Positions 1-10,579 are shown, numbered from the stretch's first letter. The stretch is 38,258 nt of DNA from Geobacter sp. (GCA_027356255.1 DAIEGL010000253.1:1-38258), one strand, 5' to 3'. The notes: a model not told the origin generated them from the letters alone. Made by a program: numbers and translations.

Positions 1-114
1 TCTACACCAAGGTTTGACCAGACTATTTTTATGGAAAGGTGGTGATGGAGAGCCGGATTTACGTTGTACGACATGTGATTATTTAATTTTCTACAACAAT
101 GAAGGAGGCACAAA

Positions 115-1518
115 ATGAGTTTCAAGAAGAAGATATTGGCAGTTGCCGCTGTTTCGGCCCTGACTGCGGCCACCGCAGTGCCGGCCCTGGCGCTGGAGAA
201 CGAGTTCCACGGGATGTTCCGGTTGAAGGCCGACATCTCCAACTTCGATAACGGCGGTACCGGCTTGAGGATCCCAAAATACAACCCAGGAACCAGCAAT
301 TTCGTGGACCAGCGGGCCAGGCTCCTCTATATGGCCAAGGCAAACGACGACCTGAAGCTGATCACCCACTTCGAGATCGACTCCCGCTGGGGCGACGCAT
401 CGTACACCAATGGAAGGAATCTGGGTGGTTCAATCGGCGCTGATACCGTCAACCTGGAGACCAAGAGCGTCTATCTCGACTTCAACATCCCCACCAAGGT
501 GCCCGTCAACGTCAAGGGCGGCATGCAGCCGTTCACCGATGCCTACAAAGGGATCTTCGTCAATACCGACGCTGCCGGCGTGGTCGCTTCCGCCCAGTAT
601 GCGGGATTCACGAACGCCGTTGGCTGGTTCCGATTCGATGACAGGGGGACAGAGGTTACTGCCGCCGGCTCGGCTGCCGCAGCAATTTCTGCAACGGCCA
701 ACACAGGGAAGAGGACGCGCGACCTGATCATAGCGGATACCAAATACGGGATTTCCAAAGACCTGAAGGTTGGCGGCTCCTACTACATGATCAATGATGA
801 CGAATCTGTACCCACGACTACTGCGGCTGGTCAAGCCGTTACAGATGGTATCGTTCATACCCTCGGTGTTAACGCGGAAGCCAACCTCGGTCTTGCTACT
901 GTGGATGGTTTCGCCCTCTATCAGTTCGGTAACGCAACTGTTGCCGGCTTCGAGAGGCATATCAGCGCTTGGGCCGCCAACGTGGGTGCCAAAGCAAAGA
1001 TTGGCATCGGTACCGCACGGGCTAATTTCCTCTACACCTCCGGTGAGGGGAATCCGGCCAGAGGGAACTACAACGGCTTCATTCCGGTGAAGAACGAGAC
1101 CTCTGGTGCCGACGCCGAGAACACCTTCTATCCCGCCGAGATGCGCATCCTCCTGAGGGACAAGTTCGGCACGACCGATGATCGCGCCATGGTATACAAC
1201 TCCGACAACCAGGGACAGGGGATCATCGGCGGCTTTATCGGCTACGACGCCAACATCACCCCCAAGGTCTTCGCCAACGCCAATGCCGGCTTCGTTGCTG
1301 TAGCAAAACGCGGACTCGTTGCAGCCAGCACCACTTCGGACAGCGGCTACATGGGCACCGAACTCAACGCAGAGGTTGGTTACAAGCTTTACGACAACCT
1401 GACCGCCAGCGTTCAGGGCGCCTACGTGATTCTCGGTGATTACTACAAAGGGACCAGCGCTGGGAAAGACCCGAACAGTCCCTTCCTGAGCCGCATAGTC
1501 CTGAACTACGTGTTCTAG
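115..1518 (+). CDS. Porin-like outer-membrane beta-barrel protein
   Basis: This 467-residue protein has a Sec signal peptide: MSFKKKI, then an Ala/Val-rich core, with likely cleavage after ALA near residue 26. The mature part alternates short hydrophobic and polar stretches rich in Gly, Asn, Asp and Tyr, and it ends in ...LNYVF. A C-terminal Phe is typical of beta-barrel proteins recognised by the BAM machinery. The start is fixed by AAGGAGG at 102-108, six bases upstream of the ATG. Length and composition fit the porin-like outer-membrane proteins common in Geobacter, which probably allow diffusion of small anions or organic acids; the substrate cannot be read from sequence. It is a single gene, followed by a GC-rich hairpin at 1539-1561. 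The porin-like class is inferred from general features, not from a recognised signature motif. Confidence 0.75.
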   Translation: MSFKKKILAVAAVSALTAATAVPALALENEFHGMFRLKADISNFDNGGTGLRIPKYNPGTSNFVDQRARLLYMAKANDDLKLITHFEIDSRWGDASYTNGRNLGGSIGADTVNLETKSVYLDFNIPTKVPVNVKGGMQPFTDAYKGIFVNTDAAGVVASAQYAGFTNAVGWFRFDDRGTEVTAAGSAAAAISATANTGKRTRDLIIADTKYGISKDLKVGGSYYMINDDESVPTTTAAGQAVTDGIVHTLGVNAEANLGLATVDGFALYQFGNATVAGFERHISAWAANVGAKAKIGIGTARANFLYTSGEGNPARGNYNGFIPVKNETSGADAENTFYPAEMRILLRDKFGTTDDRAMVYNSDNQGQGIIGGFIGYDANITPKVFANANAGFVAVAKRGLVAASTTSDSGYMGTELNAEVGYKLYDNLTASVQGAYVILGDYYKGTSAGKDPNSPFLSRIVLNYVF

Positions 1519-1538
1519 ACAACAACCGGATGCTGGTA

Positions 1539-1561
1539 TGAGGGGGCTCAGTGCCCCCTCA
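1539..1561 (+). terminator. Hairpin after the porin gene
   Basis: A 9-bp perfect stem (TGAGGGGGC pairing with GCCCCCTCA) closes a 5-base loop 20 bases after the porin stop codon. It lacks a strong T-run, so it may be a weak terminator or an RNA-stabilising hairpin. Confidence 0.55.
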
Positions 1562-1564
1562 CTA

Positions 1565-1592
1565 TTGACAAACGCGAAGAGTCTGCTTTAAT
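1565..1592 (+). promoter_or_regulatory. Sigma70-type promoter for the small exported protein
   Basis: TTGACA (1565-1570), a 16-bp spacer, then TTTAAT (1587-1592). The -35 box is consensus and the -10 box matches four of six positions. It lies 45 bases upstream of the ATG at 1637, directly after the porin hairpin. Confidence 0.65.
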
Positions 1593-1636
1593 TTTTCTTA
1601 AGACCTCATCCAAATTACATGACGGAGGGAAAGATC

Positions 1637-1924
1637 ATGAAGAAGATGGCGATGGTGATTATGGCGGCATTTGCTTTGGCTGTGGCGGTACCCGCCATTT
1701 CCGCAGAAATGAGCAAGGAAGAGAAAGACCAGTGTCTGCTGGCCTCAAAGAACTGCGCCAATGAAGTAGACAGCATCCAGAAAAAGATGAAGAGGCTGAA
1801 CGCCGAGATCAAAAAGGGGAAGAAGGTTTATTCTGCCGAAGAAATCAAGAAGCTCAACAGCAAGTTGAAAGAGGCGGAAGATATGCTGGACGTCCTTTTG
1901 GGATTGAAAGGCGGCGGCAATTAG
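1637..1924 (+). CDS. Small exported coiled-coil protein, unknown function
   Basis: This protein has 95 residues. An ATG at 1619 is possible, but the ATG at 1637 is preferred: it has GGAGGGA at 1624-1630 and it puts the signal peptide (MKKMAMVIM, then an Ala/Val core ending AISA) at the N-terminus. The mature part is about 72 residues, highly charged (Lys/Glu) and almost certainly alpha-helical or coiled coil. Two cysteines lie eight residues apart (QCLLASKNC), which could form a disulfide or bind a ligand in the periplasm. I do not recognise a family. It has its own promoter and a strong terminator, so it is a monocistronic gene, probably well expressed. A periplasmic structural or stress protein is possible, but nothing in the sequence decides it. 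Confidence 0.7.
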   Translation: MKKMAMVIMAAFALAVAVPAISAEMSKEEKDQCLLASKNCANEVDSIQKKMKRLNAEIKKGKKVYSAEEIKKLNSKLKEAEDMLDVLLGLKGGGN

Positions 1925-1945
1925 TCTCGTTTGTAACGGAGTACG

Positions 1946-1974
1946 AAGGGGAGAGGCGACTCTCCCCTTTTTTT
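1946..1974 (+). terminator. Rho-independent terminator
   Basis: A 10-bp perfect stem (AAGGGGAGAG with CTCTCCCCTT) closes a GCGA tetraloop and runs into seven T residues. It ends the transcript of the small exported protein gene. Confidence 0.93.
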
Positions 1975-2001
1975 ATGTCACGACAGAAACTCGATATTCC
2001 T

Positions 2002-2029
2002 TTGACTTGCCGCGTCGCTTTGGGATAAT
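2002..2029 (+). promoter_or_regulatory. Sigma70-type promoter with a long leader
   Basis: TTGACT (2002-2007), a 16-bp spacer, then GATAAT (2024-2029). Transcription would start near 2036, leaving a leader of about 110 bases before the ATG at 2146. I saw no known riboswitch consensus in that leader. Confidence 0.6.
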
Positions 2030-2145
2030 TCTGAACCTCTCAGAAAGCAAAGGGAGCCTGCCTGTTGGAATCGATAAAACATGAGTAGGTCTGTTACCGA
2101 AACAATAGTTTGTTTTTTTACTCCCCTTTTGTTGCAGGAGCCGTT

Positions 2146-3621
2146 ATGAAAAAATTTGCCGTTTTTATTATCTTGCTGTGCCCGCTTTACTTTGTGCCCC
2201 AGGTGCGCGCGGCCCAGGTCAGGGCATATGTGGCAGAGTTCAACGTAGCTGGGGTGCCGAATAGGGACGAACTGAAAGGGACCCTCCAGACGCTGCTTGC
2301 ATCACGCCTGAGCACTGAGGCGATATCCGTTGTGGATACCGCCGGCGCTGCTGACGTGCTCGTAACGGGGAGCTATGCGGTGATGGGGAAGATGTTCAGC
2401 CTGGATGCGGTTGCCAAGGACAGCTCCGGCAAGGTGCTGACCAGGATGTTCGAGCAGGGTGAGGGACAGGATGAGCTGATTCCCGCCCTTAACAGGCTGG
2501 CGCAGAAGCTGGGCGGCGAGATTGCAAAGACTTCATTCACCCCGGCGGCCAAACCGGTTTCACCCGCTCCGGCATCCCCGGTTCCGGTCCCTCCCGTGGT
2601 TGCCGCACCATCTGGCGAAATTGTCAGGGCTGAGACTGTGACCCAAAGCGGCGGTTCAAGCTGGACCAGCCAGCGGCTTGACGGCGCATTGGTCGGCATT
2701 GCTCCGGGGAGGACCCTGGAAGACGGCGAGCGGGAATTGTATGTCGTTGACAAGCACGCCCTGCGCCTCTATCTCCAGGGAAAGGAGCTGAAGCTGATTG
2801 CCGAGGTTGCCTTCGGCAATTCCGACACGATACTCGGCGTGGATACGGCCGACCTTGACGGCGACGGGGTCCCAGAGGCCTACCTGACCATGCTGCGCGA
2901 CGACAATCTGGCGTCGCAGGTCTGGGTCGCCCGGGATGGTGCATTACAGAAGATTGCGGAGAACCTTCCGTATTTCTTCCGCGCGATCGCCCTGGACGGG
3001 AAAGGAAAACGGCTCTACGCACAGGCTATGGGCCTTGACGTCGATTTTTACGGCGATGTTCAGGAACTGGTGAAAAAGGGGTCCAAGTTCGAGACGCAAA
3101 ATCCCATCAAGCTTCCCCGCTTCGGCTGCCTTTACAACTTCAACCGTTTCAGCGATACGAAAGGTAACAGCTATTTCGTGGTGATAAACGATGACGGCTA
3201 CATCATCGTTTATTCCGCGGCGGGTGAGGAGCTCTGGCGCAGCAGCGACAAGTTTGGCGGGACCGAGCTGTATTTCAAACGGCAGGATATGGCCAAAATG
3301 AGGACAACCGGCGATCAATACCGCTGGAGATTCCTCCAGCAGCGCATAGTCGTTACGCCGCAAGGTGAAATCATCATTCCGAAAAACAGCGGCCTGTTCG
3401 TCTTCGGCAATAACCGCTCCTATAAGAAGAACACCGTGTTCGCCTTTGTCTGGAACGGTTCCACCCTGGACGAAAAGTGGCATACCAAGGAGAGCCAGAA
3501 TTATCTGGCTGATTATTCTTATGATGCGCCCCGTAAGGAGCTGATCCTTCTTGAGGTGGTAAAGAAGGAGGGACTGGTAGGAAAAGGGGCGAGCGCCGTC
3601 GTTGTGAAGCGGGTTGAATAA
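2146..3621 (+). CDS. Exported FG-GAP/VCBS-like protein, unknown function
   Basis: This 491-residue protein starts with a signal peptide (MKKFAVFIILLC..., cleavage near VRAA). An in-frame TTG at 2110 exists, but the ATG at 2146 has AGGAG at 2136-2140 and begins exactly at the signal peptide. Residues about 22-135 form an alpha/beta domain resembling the lipoprotein-like domains that predict a regulated outer-membrane or periplasmic component. A Pro/Ala-rich linker (about 140-165) follows. The C-terminal part resembles a beta-propeller with integrin-type FG-GAP repeats: a DLDGDGVPEAYL calcium-loop-like segment near residue 245 and later repeats around NDDGYIIVYS. The function is unknown; a periplasmic binding or scaffold role is plausible. 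It is a single gene between its own promoter and a terminator. Confidence 0.75.
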   Translation: MKKFAVFIILLCPLYFVPQVRAAQVRAYVAEFNVAGVPNRDELKGTLQTLLASRLSTEAISVVDTAGAADVLVTGSYAVMGKMFSLDAVAKDSSGKVLTRMFEQGEGQDELIPALNRLAQKLGGEIAKTSFTPAAKPVSPAPASPVPVPPVVAAPSGEIVRAETVTQSGGSSWTSQRLDGALVGIAPGRTLEDGERELYVVDKHALRLYLQGKELKLIAEVAFGNSDTILGVDTADLDGDGVPEAYLTMLRDDNLASQVWVARDGALQKIAENLPYFFRAIALDGKGKRLYAQAMGLDVDFYGDVQELVKKGSKFETQNPIKLPRFGCLYNFNRFSDTKGNSYFVVINDDGYIIVYSAAGEELWRSSDKFGGTELYFKRQDMAKMRTTGDQYRWRFLQQRIVVTPQGEIIIPKNSGLFVFGNNRSYKKNTVFAFVWNGSTLDEKWHTKESQNYLADYSYDAPRKELILLEVVKKEGLVGKGASAVVVKRVE

Positions 3622-3653
3622 GTACTCGCACTAAGTCCGGTTCATGATTATGC

Positions 3654-3685
3654 AGGGGCGCCGCAAGCCGGCGCCCCTTTTTTTT
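3654..3685 (+). terminator. Rho-independent terminator
   Basis: A 10-bp GC-rich stem (AGGGGCGCCG with CGGCGCCCCT) closes a 5-base loop and is followed by eight T residues, 33 bases after the stop of the FG-GAP-like gene. Confidence 0.93.
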
Positions 3686-3699
3686 CGGGGATTTAATCG

Positions 3700-3728
3700 T
3701 TGACAACCACTTTGTATGCTGTTAGGAT
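3700..3728 (+). promoter_or_regulatory. Promoter for hisZ-purA
   Basis: A consensus TTGACA (3700-3705), a 17-bp spacer, then TAGGAT (3723-3728). The predicted transcript starts near 3735, which is downstream of the most upstream in-frame hisZ start (3716). This promoter therefore argues for the ATG at 3767. Confidence 0.6.
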
Positions 3729-3766
3729 TTCAGGCGTTTTGCGCTCAAAACGACGCGTTTGCGTCC

Positions 3767-6410
<2,644 letters not shown>

Positions 6411-6433
6411 AAAATAATTTATGCAAAAAAAGC

Positions 6434-6462
6434 TTGACCATCTCAAAAACGTTTGTTATAAA
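6434..6462 (+). promoter_or_regulatory. Promoter of the tRNA-Lys/tRNA-Glu operon
   Basis: TTGACC (6434-6439), a 17-bp spacer, then TATAAA (6457-6462). Both boxes match five of six consensus positions. It lies 30 bases upstream of the mature tRNA-Lys 5' end, as expected for a stable-RNA promoter. Confidence 0.8.
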
Positions 6463-6491
6463 GTTGTTCTTTCCTGGCGCATGTCAGAAAC

Positions 6492-6567
6492 GAGCCGCTA
6501 GCTCAGTCGGTAGAGCACCTGACTTTTAATCAGGTGGTCGTTGGTTCGACCCCAACGCGGCTCACCA
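6492..6567 (+). tRNA. tRNA-Lys (UUU)
   Basis: The acceptor stem is GAGCCGC with GCGGCTC, followed by A and an encoded CCA (6565-6567). The anticodon stem CCTGA/TCAGG holds the loop CTTTTAA with anticodon TTT at 6525-6527. The T-arm contains GGTTCGACCC. It reads AAA and AAG codons. Confidence 0.98.
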
Positions 6568-6568
6568 T

Positions 6569-6646
<78 letters not shown>

Positions 6647-6654
6647 AAAAAAAC

Positions 6655-6688
6655 AGCCCTTCCAAGGTAACTTGGAAGGGCTTTTTTT
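6655..6688 (+). terminator. Rho-independent terminator of the tRNA operon
   Basis: A 12-bp perfect stem (AGCCCTTCCAAG with CTTGGAAGGGCT) closes a GTAA tetraloop and runs into seven T residues, nine bases after tRNA-Glu. Confidence 0.96.
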
Positions 6689-7098
6689 GTTATGAACTCT
6701 TCTTTTTTCGGTCTCTTCTTTTCCCAGCATACGTGACTGCGTATTTTCACCGCTTAAGCCGTGCATTCCGGTCTTTCTGTGGCGTTTTCTCTGCTGGTGA
6801 AAGCCCGGTTAGGGCCGCATAACCGAGCATAATCGAAAACCGGACCAAGGCGAAGTGGCTGTCCGTCCGGATGCCGCATTTTTTTCTTGAAGAATATCCC
6901 TTCGGGGGCAATTAGCAATCCGTGCGGGATGTCCCGGCTATTTCTGACGTGATTCCGATAATCCAGGCAGCCTGACCATGGCCCCAAACATTAACGTGCT
7001 TGTGTATTTTCGGCAAAAGAGGTAATCTTTTGTGCACCCGTGTCCATTTGCCCATAACGCATGAGGCAGGTGGTAAAATAAATTTCAGAGGATATTTC
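6689..7098. other. Gene-free stretch with foldable sequence
   Basis: No convincing coding region was seen on either strand; the short open frames lack ribosome binding sites and recognisable content. On the plus strand it contains a hairpin CGGTTA/TAACCG around 6804-6823. It also has a stem GTGGC (6855-6859) with GCCGC (6873-6877) that runs into T residues at 6879-6885, and a competing pairing CGGAC/GTCCG around 6841-6869. Just before the next gene, GGCAAA (about 7012) can pair with TTTGCC (about 7048), enclosing AAAAGA/TCTTTT. It may hold a small RNA or a structured leader; I recognise no riboswitch family. Confidence 0.4.
6855..6885 (+). terminator. Possible orphan terminator in the gene-free stretch
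   Basis: An imperfect stem (GTGGC with GCCGC, with an inner TCC/GGA pairing) is followed by seven T residues. No protein gene ends just upstream, so it could end a small RNA or act as an attenuator. Confidence 0.4.
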
Positions 7099-7875
7099 AT
7101 GAAAACTACAGCAAGGATATTGGCCGTTTCGCTGGTTGTCGCCCTGCCGGTTGCCGGGCAGTATGTGGGTATCGCCTCCGCCATGCCCGGCATGGGGGGC
7201 GCGCCTGCATCGTCGGCATTGGCCGCGCCGGAGGGGCATGAAGCCGGCTCGCAGATCGCCGGGAAGGTGGTGGAAACCATGAGCAGCGGCGGGTACACCT
7301 ATGCGCTCCTGGAGAACAAGGGTGTGAAGACCTGGGTCGCCATGCCGGAGACAACGGTGGTGGTGGGGCAGGAGCTGGTGTTCGAAGGTGGCGCCGAGAT
7401 GTGGAATTTCAAGAGCAAATCCCTCGGCCGCACTTTTGAGAAGATCATGTTCTGCAGCGCCCCCGTAAAAATGTCCGGGAGCGATAAAGAGGGCAAGATG
7501 GCGGGGAAGTTTTCCGTCGGCAGTGATATAGTCGTGGCGGCGAGTGAGAAGATCAAGGTGGAAAAAGCGGCTGGAGCTAACGCCTATACTGTGGCTGAGA
7601 TCCATGAGAAAAGCGCCGGTCTCGATAAGAAGCAGGTTGTCGTGAGGGGAAAGGTCGTCAAGGTCTCCGCGGGGATCATGGACAAGAACTGGATACATGT
7701 GCAAGACGGCAGCGGCGATGCCAAGGCGAAAACGAACAACCTGGTGGTGACCACGCAGGATATGGCCAAGGTGGGTGATGTGGTGACCGTGACCGGCACC
7801 CTCTACAAGGACAAGGATTTCGGCGGTGGGTACAAATACGGCGTGATTGTTGAGGACGCGACCGTAAAACAGTAG
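7099..7875 (+). CDS. Exported OB-fold protein, NrfJ-like
   Basis: This 258-residue protein has a signal peptide (MKTTARILAVSLVV..., cleavage near the AMPGM region). The open frame extends back to 7000, but the ATG at 7099 has AGAGGA six bases upstream and begins the signal peptide. After a Met/His-containing linker come two beta-rich repeats. The first (about residues 52-125) carries GGYTYALLENKGVKTWVAMP, the pattern of NrfJ-like proteins found near multiheme cytochromes and nitrite reductases. The second (about 160-255) is a nucleic-acid-type OB fold (VVVRGKVVKVS...WIHVQDGSG...VTVTGTLYKD), as in other periplasmic OB-fold proteins. It probably acts in the periplasm, perhaps with cytochromes or metal, but its role is not established. 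It is a single gene with a strong terminator. Confidence 0.75.
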   Translation: MKTTARILAVSLVVALPVAGQYVGIASAMPGMGGAPASSALAAPEGHEAGSQIAGKVVETMSSGGYTYALLENKGVKTWVAMPETTVVVGQELVFEGGAEMWNFKSKSLGRTFEKIMFCSAPVKMSGSDKEGKMAGKFSVGSDIVVAASEKIKVEKAAGANAYTVAEIHEKSAGLDKKQVVVRGKVVKVSAGIMDKNWIHVQDGSGDAKAKTNNLVVTTQDMAKVGDVVTVTGTLYKDKDFGGGYKYGVIVEDATVKQ

Positions 7876-7898
7876 CCATGCTTGGCATGTTTTCCATT

Positions 7899-7929
7899 AA
7901 AAGCCCCCTTTCTTGCAGGGGGCTTTTTT
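7899..7929 (+). terminator. Rho-independent terminator
   Basis: An 11-bp stem (AAAAGCCCCCT with AGGGGGCTTTT) closes a 7-base loop, with six T residues on the 3' side. It ends the NrfJ-like gene. The A-run on the 5' side could let it work on both strands. Confidence 0.93.
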
Positions 7930-7960
7930 ATGCCCTGGGTTTTACAAGGTAGCGGAAACG

Positions 7961-7988
7961 TTGAACAGGGACGATATCGAGATATCAT
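7961..7988 (+). promoter_or_regulatory. Promoter for the adenylate cyclase operon
   Basis: TTGAAC (7961-7966), a 16-bp spacer, then TATCAT (7983-7988). Two GATATC palindromes two bases apart (7973-7986) overlap the -10 box and could be an operator. The cyclase ATG is at 8022. Confidence 0.5.
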
Positions 7989-8021
7989 CTAAATGCGGCA
8001 GTTCAACCTTGGAGGCGGCAG

Positions 8022-10112
8022 ATGATTTTCACCGGAGCCCAGTTGCGCAAAATAGTCGTTCTTACGATTGCGGCGCTCGCCATATCCCTCGGGCTGTTTC
8101 TCTCCGGCGTCCTCTCACCGTTCGAGTTGAAGGTCTTTGACCTCTTTTCCAGGCAGCTGAATCCGACCAGAAGCGCAGGGGGCATCGTCATCGTCCAGAT
8201 CGACCAACGGAGCATCGATGCCATGAGCGGCGAGAACATCACCTGGCCCTGGCCGAGGCAGATGTATGCGCCGCTCCTCGATTATCTCTCCGAAGCCGAT
8301 GCCGTATTCATCGATATCCTTTTCACCGAGCCCTCATCCTACGGAGAGGAGGATGATGCCGTATTTGCCGATGCCGTTAAAAAGGCGGGAAACGTCTACC
8401 TTCCCCTCTTCCTTTCCGGCAACAAGCGGGACATGGCTGCAACAGAGCTGGCGTACATGCGGAGGGTTTCCATGCCCGACGTCCTGTCAACGCGGCTCGT
8501 CTACGAATCCGCCATTACCGACATCGACAAGTTGCGCAACGCGGCGCGCGGTGCCGGTAATGTCATGATGAAACCCGATCCCGACGGGGTGTACCGGCGG
8601 GTGCCGCTCTCCTTCCGGTTCCGTGGGATGACGATCCCCCATTTCGTCCTCGGTTATCTCCTGGAGAAAGGGAGGGTTGCTGTCCGTGACGGGCGTCTCG
8701 TCGTCGATGACAGCCGAGTGCCGCTCATGGGCGACTCTCTGCTGCTCAGGTATTACAGTGGCGAACAGCCGTTTCCCGCCATCTCAGCGGCTACCCTGTT
8801 CAAGGCCTCGCTGGACAGCCAGGCGGGAAAGACGCCGGCCATCCCAAAGGGATACTTCAAGGGGAAAAAGGTATTCATCGGCCTGACCGCAGCCGGACTC
8901 TACGACATGAAGCCGACCTCCATCTCGCCGGTTTCCACCGGCGTCATGGTCCATGCCACGACGCTGGACACCCTGCTCCACAGACAGTTCATCACGCCGG
9001 CTCCGGCTCTTGTCCCGATCGTCCTCATGTTCATCATTTCGCTTGCCGTCTGCTGGTTCGTCCTCACCCACCATACGCTCGGCTCAAACCTGTCGTTTTT
9101 CGCCGTGGCGTCCCTGTTTGCAGTCGGGCTTCCAGCCGCCCTTTTCAGAAGCGGCATATATGTGCAGACCGTTCCAATGGTGTCGGCGCTGATCGTTGCC
9201 ATGATATCGGCGGTTGCGTACAGTTACGCCACCGAGGGGAAGGAGCGCCGCTTCGTGCGGCGGGCGTTTGCCCAATACATGGACGAGACCATCGTCCAGT
9301 ATCTCTTGAAGAACCCTGACCTGATTAAGCCCGGCGGGCAGAGGCGGCGGGTGTCGGTGTTCTTTGCCGACATTGCGGGCTTTACCACCCTGGCCGAAAA
9401 GCTTCCTCCCGAAGCGACGGCGAGGATACTCCATACCGCGCTCAACGCCTTCAGCGAGGTGATAATCCGTAACCACGGGGTGATCGATAAGTATATCGGC
9501 GACTGCATCATGGCATTCTGGGGCGCCCCGCTGGAGACGGAACATGACGAGATCAACGCTTGCCGCGCCGCTGTCCAGTGCCAGGAGACGCTGGTGGAGG
9601 TGAACCGGGGGCTGGCGGCCGAGGGGCTGACCGAGATTGCCATCCGCATCGGCATCCATTCCGGCGACGCAATCGTCGGCAACCTCGGCAGCGACCGGCT
9701 GTTCGACTACACGGCCATCGGTGATACCGTAAATCTCGCCTCACGCCTGGAGTCCGCGAACAAGCACTTCAAGACCAGGGTCATGGTGAGCGAGGAAACG
9801 TTCAAAAGGACAGAGGGACTCTTCCCGGCACGGGAGCTGGGGCTGATAGAGGTGAAGGGGAAGTCTCAGCCGATCAGGATCTTCGAACTGATGGCGGCGG
9901 AGAATCCGGCGCCACTCATTGTCGCATATCAGCGGGCTTATGCACTGTTCCTGGAGAAGCGATGGGCGGAAGCGGCGGAGGCATTCGACCATTTTCTGGA
10001 CGCCTATCCCGGCGACGGTCCTGCCGTTTATTACAAGGGGTGGGGCGAGACCCTCAGGGAAAATCCGCCGTTGACTAATGACTGGAATGTGATAAAAATG
10101 ACGGAGAAATGA
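8022..10112 (+). CDS. CHASE2-domain membrane adenylate cyclase
   Basis: This 696-residue protein makes cAMP from ATP at the inner membrane in response to an extracytoplasmic signal. One N-terminal membrane helix (about 10-30) is followed by a CHASE2 sensor domain (about 35-320), with VIVQIDQRSIDAM and PWPRQMYAPLLDYL typical of the family. Three membrane helices follow (about 330-400), then a class III cyclase domain (about 440-600). Metal-binding Asp450 (FFADIAGF) and Asp494 (YIGDCIMAFWGAP), the ATP-specifying Lys490 with Asp562, and the transition-state Asn571 and Arg575 (VNLASRLES) are all present, so it should be active. A short TPR-like helical tail follows (about 625-690). GGAGG at 8011-8015 supports the start. 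The stop overlaps the next gene by four bases. Confidence 0.93.
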   Translation: MIFTGAQLRKIVVLTIAALAISLGLFLSGVLSPFELKVFDLFSRQLNPTRSAGGIVIVQIDQRSIDAMSGENITWPWPRQMYAPLLDYLSEADAVFIDILFTEPSSYGEEDDAVFADAVKKAGNVYLPLFLSGNKRDMAATELAYMRRVSMPDVLSTRLVYESAITDIDKLRNAARGAGNVMMKPDPDGVYRRVPLSFRFRGMTIPHFVLGYLLEKGRVAVRDGRLVVDDSRVPLMGDSLLLRYYSGEQPFPAISAATLFKASLDSQAGKTPAIPKGYFKGKKVFIGLTAAGLYDMKPTSISPVSTGVMVHATTLDTLLHRQFITPAPALVPIVLMFIISLAVCWFVLTHHTLGSNLSFFAVASLFAVGLPAALFRSGIYVQTVPMVSALIVAMISAVAYSYATEGKERRFVRRAFAQYMDETIVQYLLKNPDLIKPGGQRRRVSVFFADIAGFTTLAEKLPPEATARILHTALNAFSEVIIRNHGVIDKYIGDCIMAFWGAPLETEHDEINACRAAVQCQETLVEVNRGLAAEGLTEIAIRIGIHSGDAIVGNLGSDRLFDYTAIGDTVNLASRLESANKHFKTRVMVSEETFKRTEGLFPARELGLIEVKGKSQPIRIFELMAAENPAPLIVAYQRAYALFLEKRWAEAAEAFDHFLDAYPGDGPAVYYKGWGETLRENPPLTNDWNVIKMTEK

Positions 10113-10579
10113 GAACAGTTACCGCCATCACAATCGCTGCCATTTTCCTCCTTTCCCCCGAGCTTTCCCCGGCCGCCGATACCGCGCGGGTCGTTGTCAG
10201 GGAGAACGCAATCCGGGAGCAGTGCAGGTTCTTTGCGCCGGTCAAGGTGAAGATCCGCTACAACGATCTGCTCACTATCCTCTCCAAAAGCGGCGACTGG
10301 TACAAGGTCCGCTTCAAGGGGGTCAGCGGCTGCGTCCACAAGAGCGCCATCGAGGAAAAGAGCTTCAAGCTGGGGGGAGGATTTGCCTCCCAGGGGCAGA
10401 CCCCTTCCAGGGACGAGGTGTCCCTGGCCGGAAAGGGGTTCAATCCCCAGGTGGAGGCTTCCTACAAAGGGAGTCATCCGGAGCTCGATTTCCGCACCGT
10501 TGAAGCCATAGAGCATTTCCAGGTGAGCAGCGAGGCCCTCAGTGAATTCCTCAAGGACGGAGGTCTCAGCGAGCCATGA
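10109..10579 (+). CDS. Exported SH3-domain protein
   Basis: This 156-residue protein has a signal peptide (MRTVTAITIAAIFLL..., cleavage near SPAAD). A bacterial SH3-like domain follows at about residues 25-90: ARVVVRENAIREQC at its start, then LLTILSKSGDWYKVRF and a VSGCVHKSAI end. Such domains often bind peptidoglycan or partner proteins in the periplasm. The C-terminal part (about 95-156) has a WXG-like helical stretch of unknown role. Its ATG overlaps the cyclase stop (ATGA), and its own stop overlaps the next ATG the same way. All three genes are therefore translationally coupled. Confidence 0.85.
   Translation: MRTVTAITIAAIFLLSPELSPAADTARVVVRENAIREQCRFFAPVKVKIRYNDLLTILSKSGDWYKVRFKGVSGCVHKSAIEEKSFKLGGGFASQGQTPSRDEVSLAGKGFNPQVEASYKGSHPELDFRTVEAIEHFQVSSEALSEFLKDGGLSEP

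Noticed and set aside
2036-2145. A GEMM (cyclic dinucleotide) riboswitch, prompted by GCAAAG and GTTACCG
   Set aside because: The 5' partner of the GTTACCG element and the tetraloop hairpin are absent, so the fold cannot form.
3716-3766. Upstream extension of HisZ by 17 residues
   Set aside because: The likely transcript starts downstream of 3716, there is no ribosome binding site, and the extra residues do not look like HisZ.
6795-6840. A cobalamin-riboswitch-like string (CTGGTGAAAGCCCGG, then GGGCCGC)
   Set aside because: The rest of the B12 box context and the expected stems are missing, and no cobalamin or transport gene follows.
6754-6987. A 77-codon minus-strand frame in the gene-free stretch, considered as an integrase remnant next to a tRNA
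   Set aside because: No integrase motif, no ribosome binding site and no repeat of the tRNA 3' end were seen.
7000-7098. Upstream extension of the NrfJ-like protein
   Set aside because: It would place 33 residues before the signal peptide. The ATG at 7099 has a good ribosome binding site.
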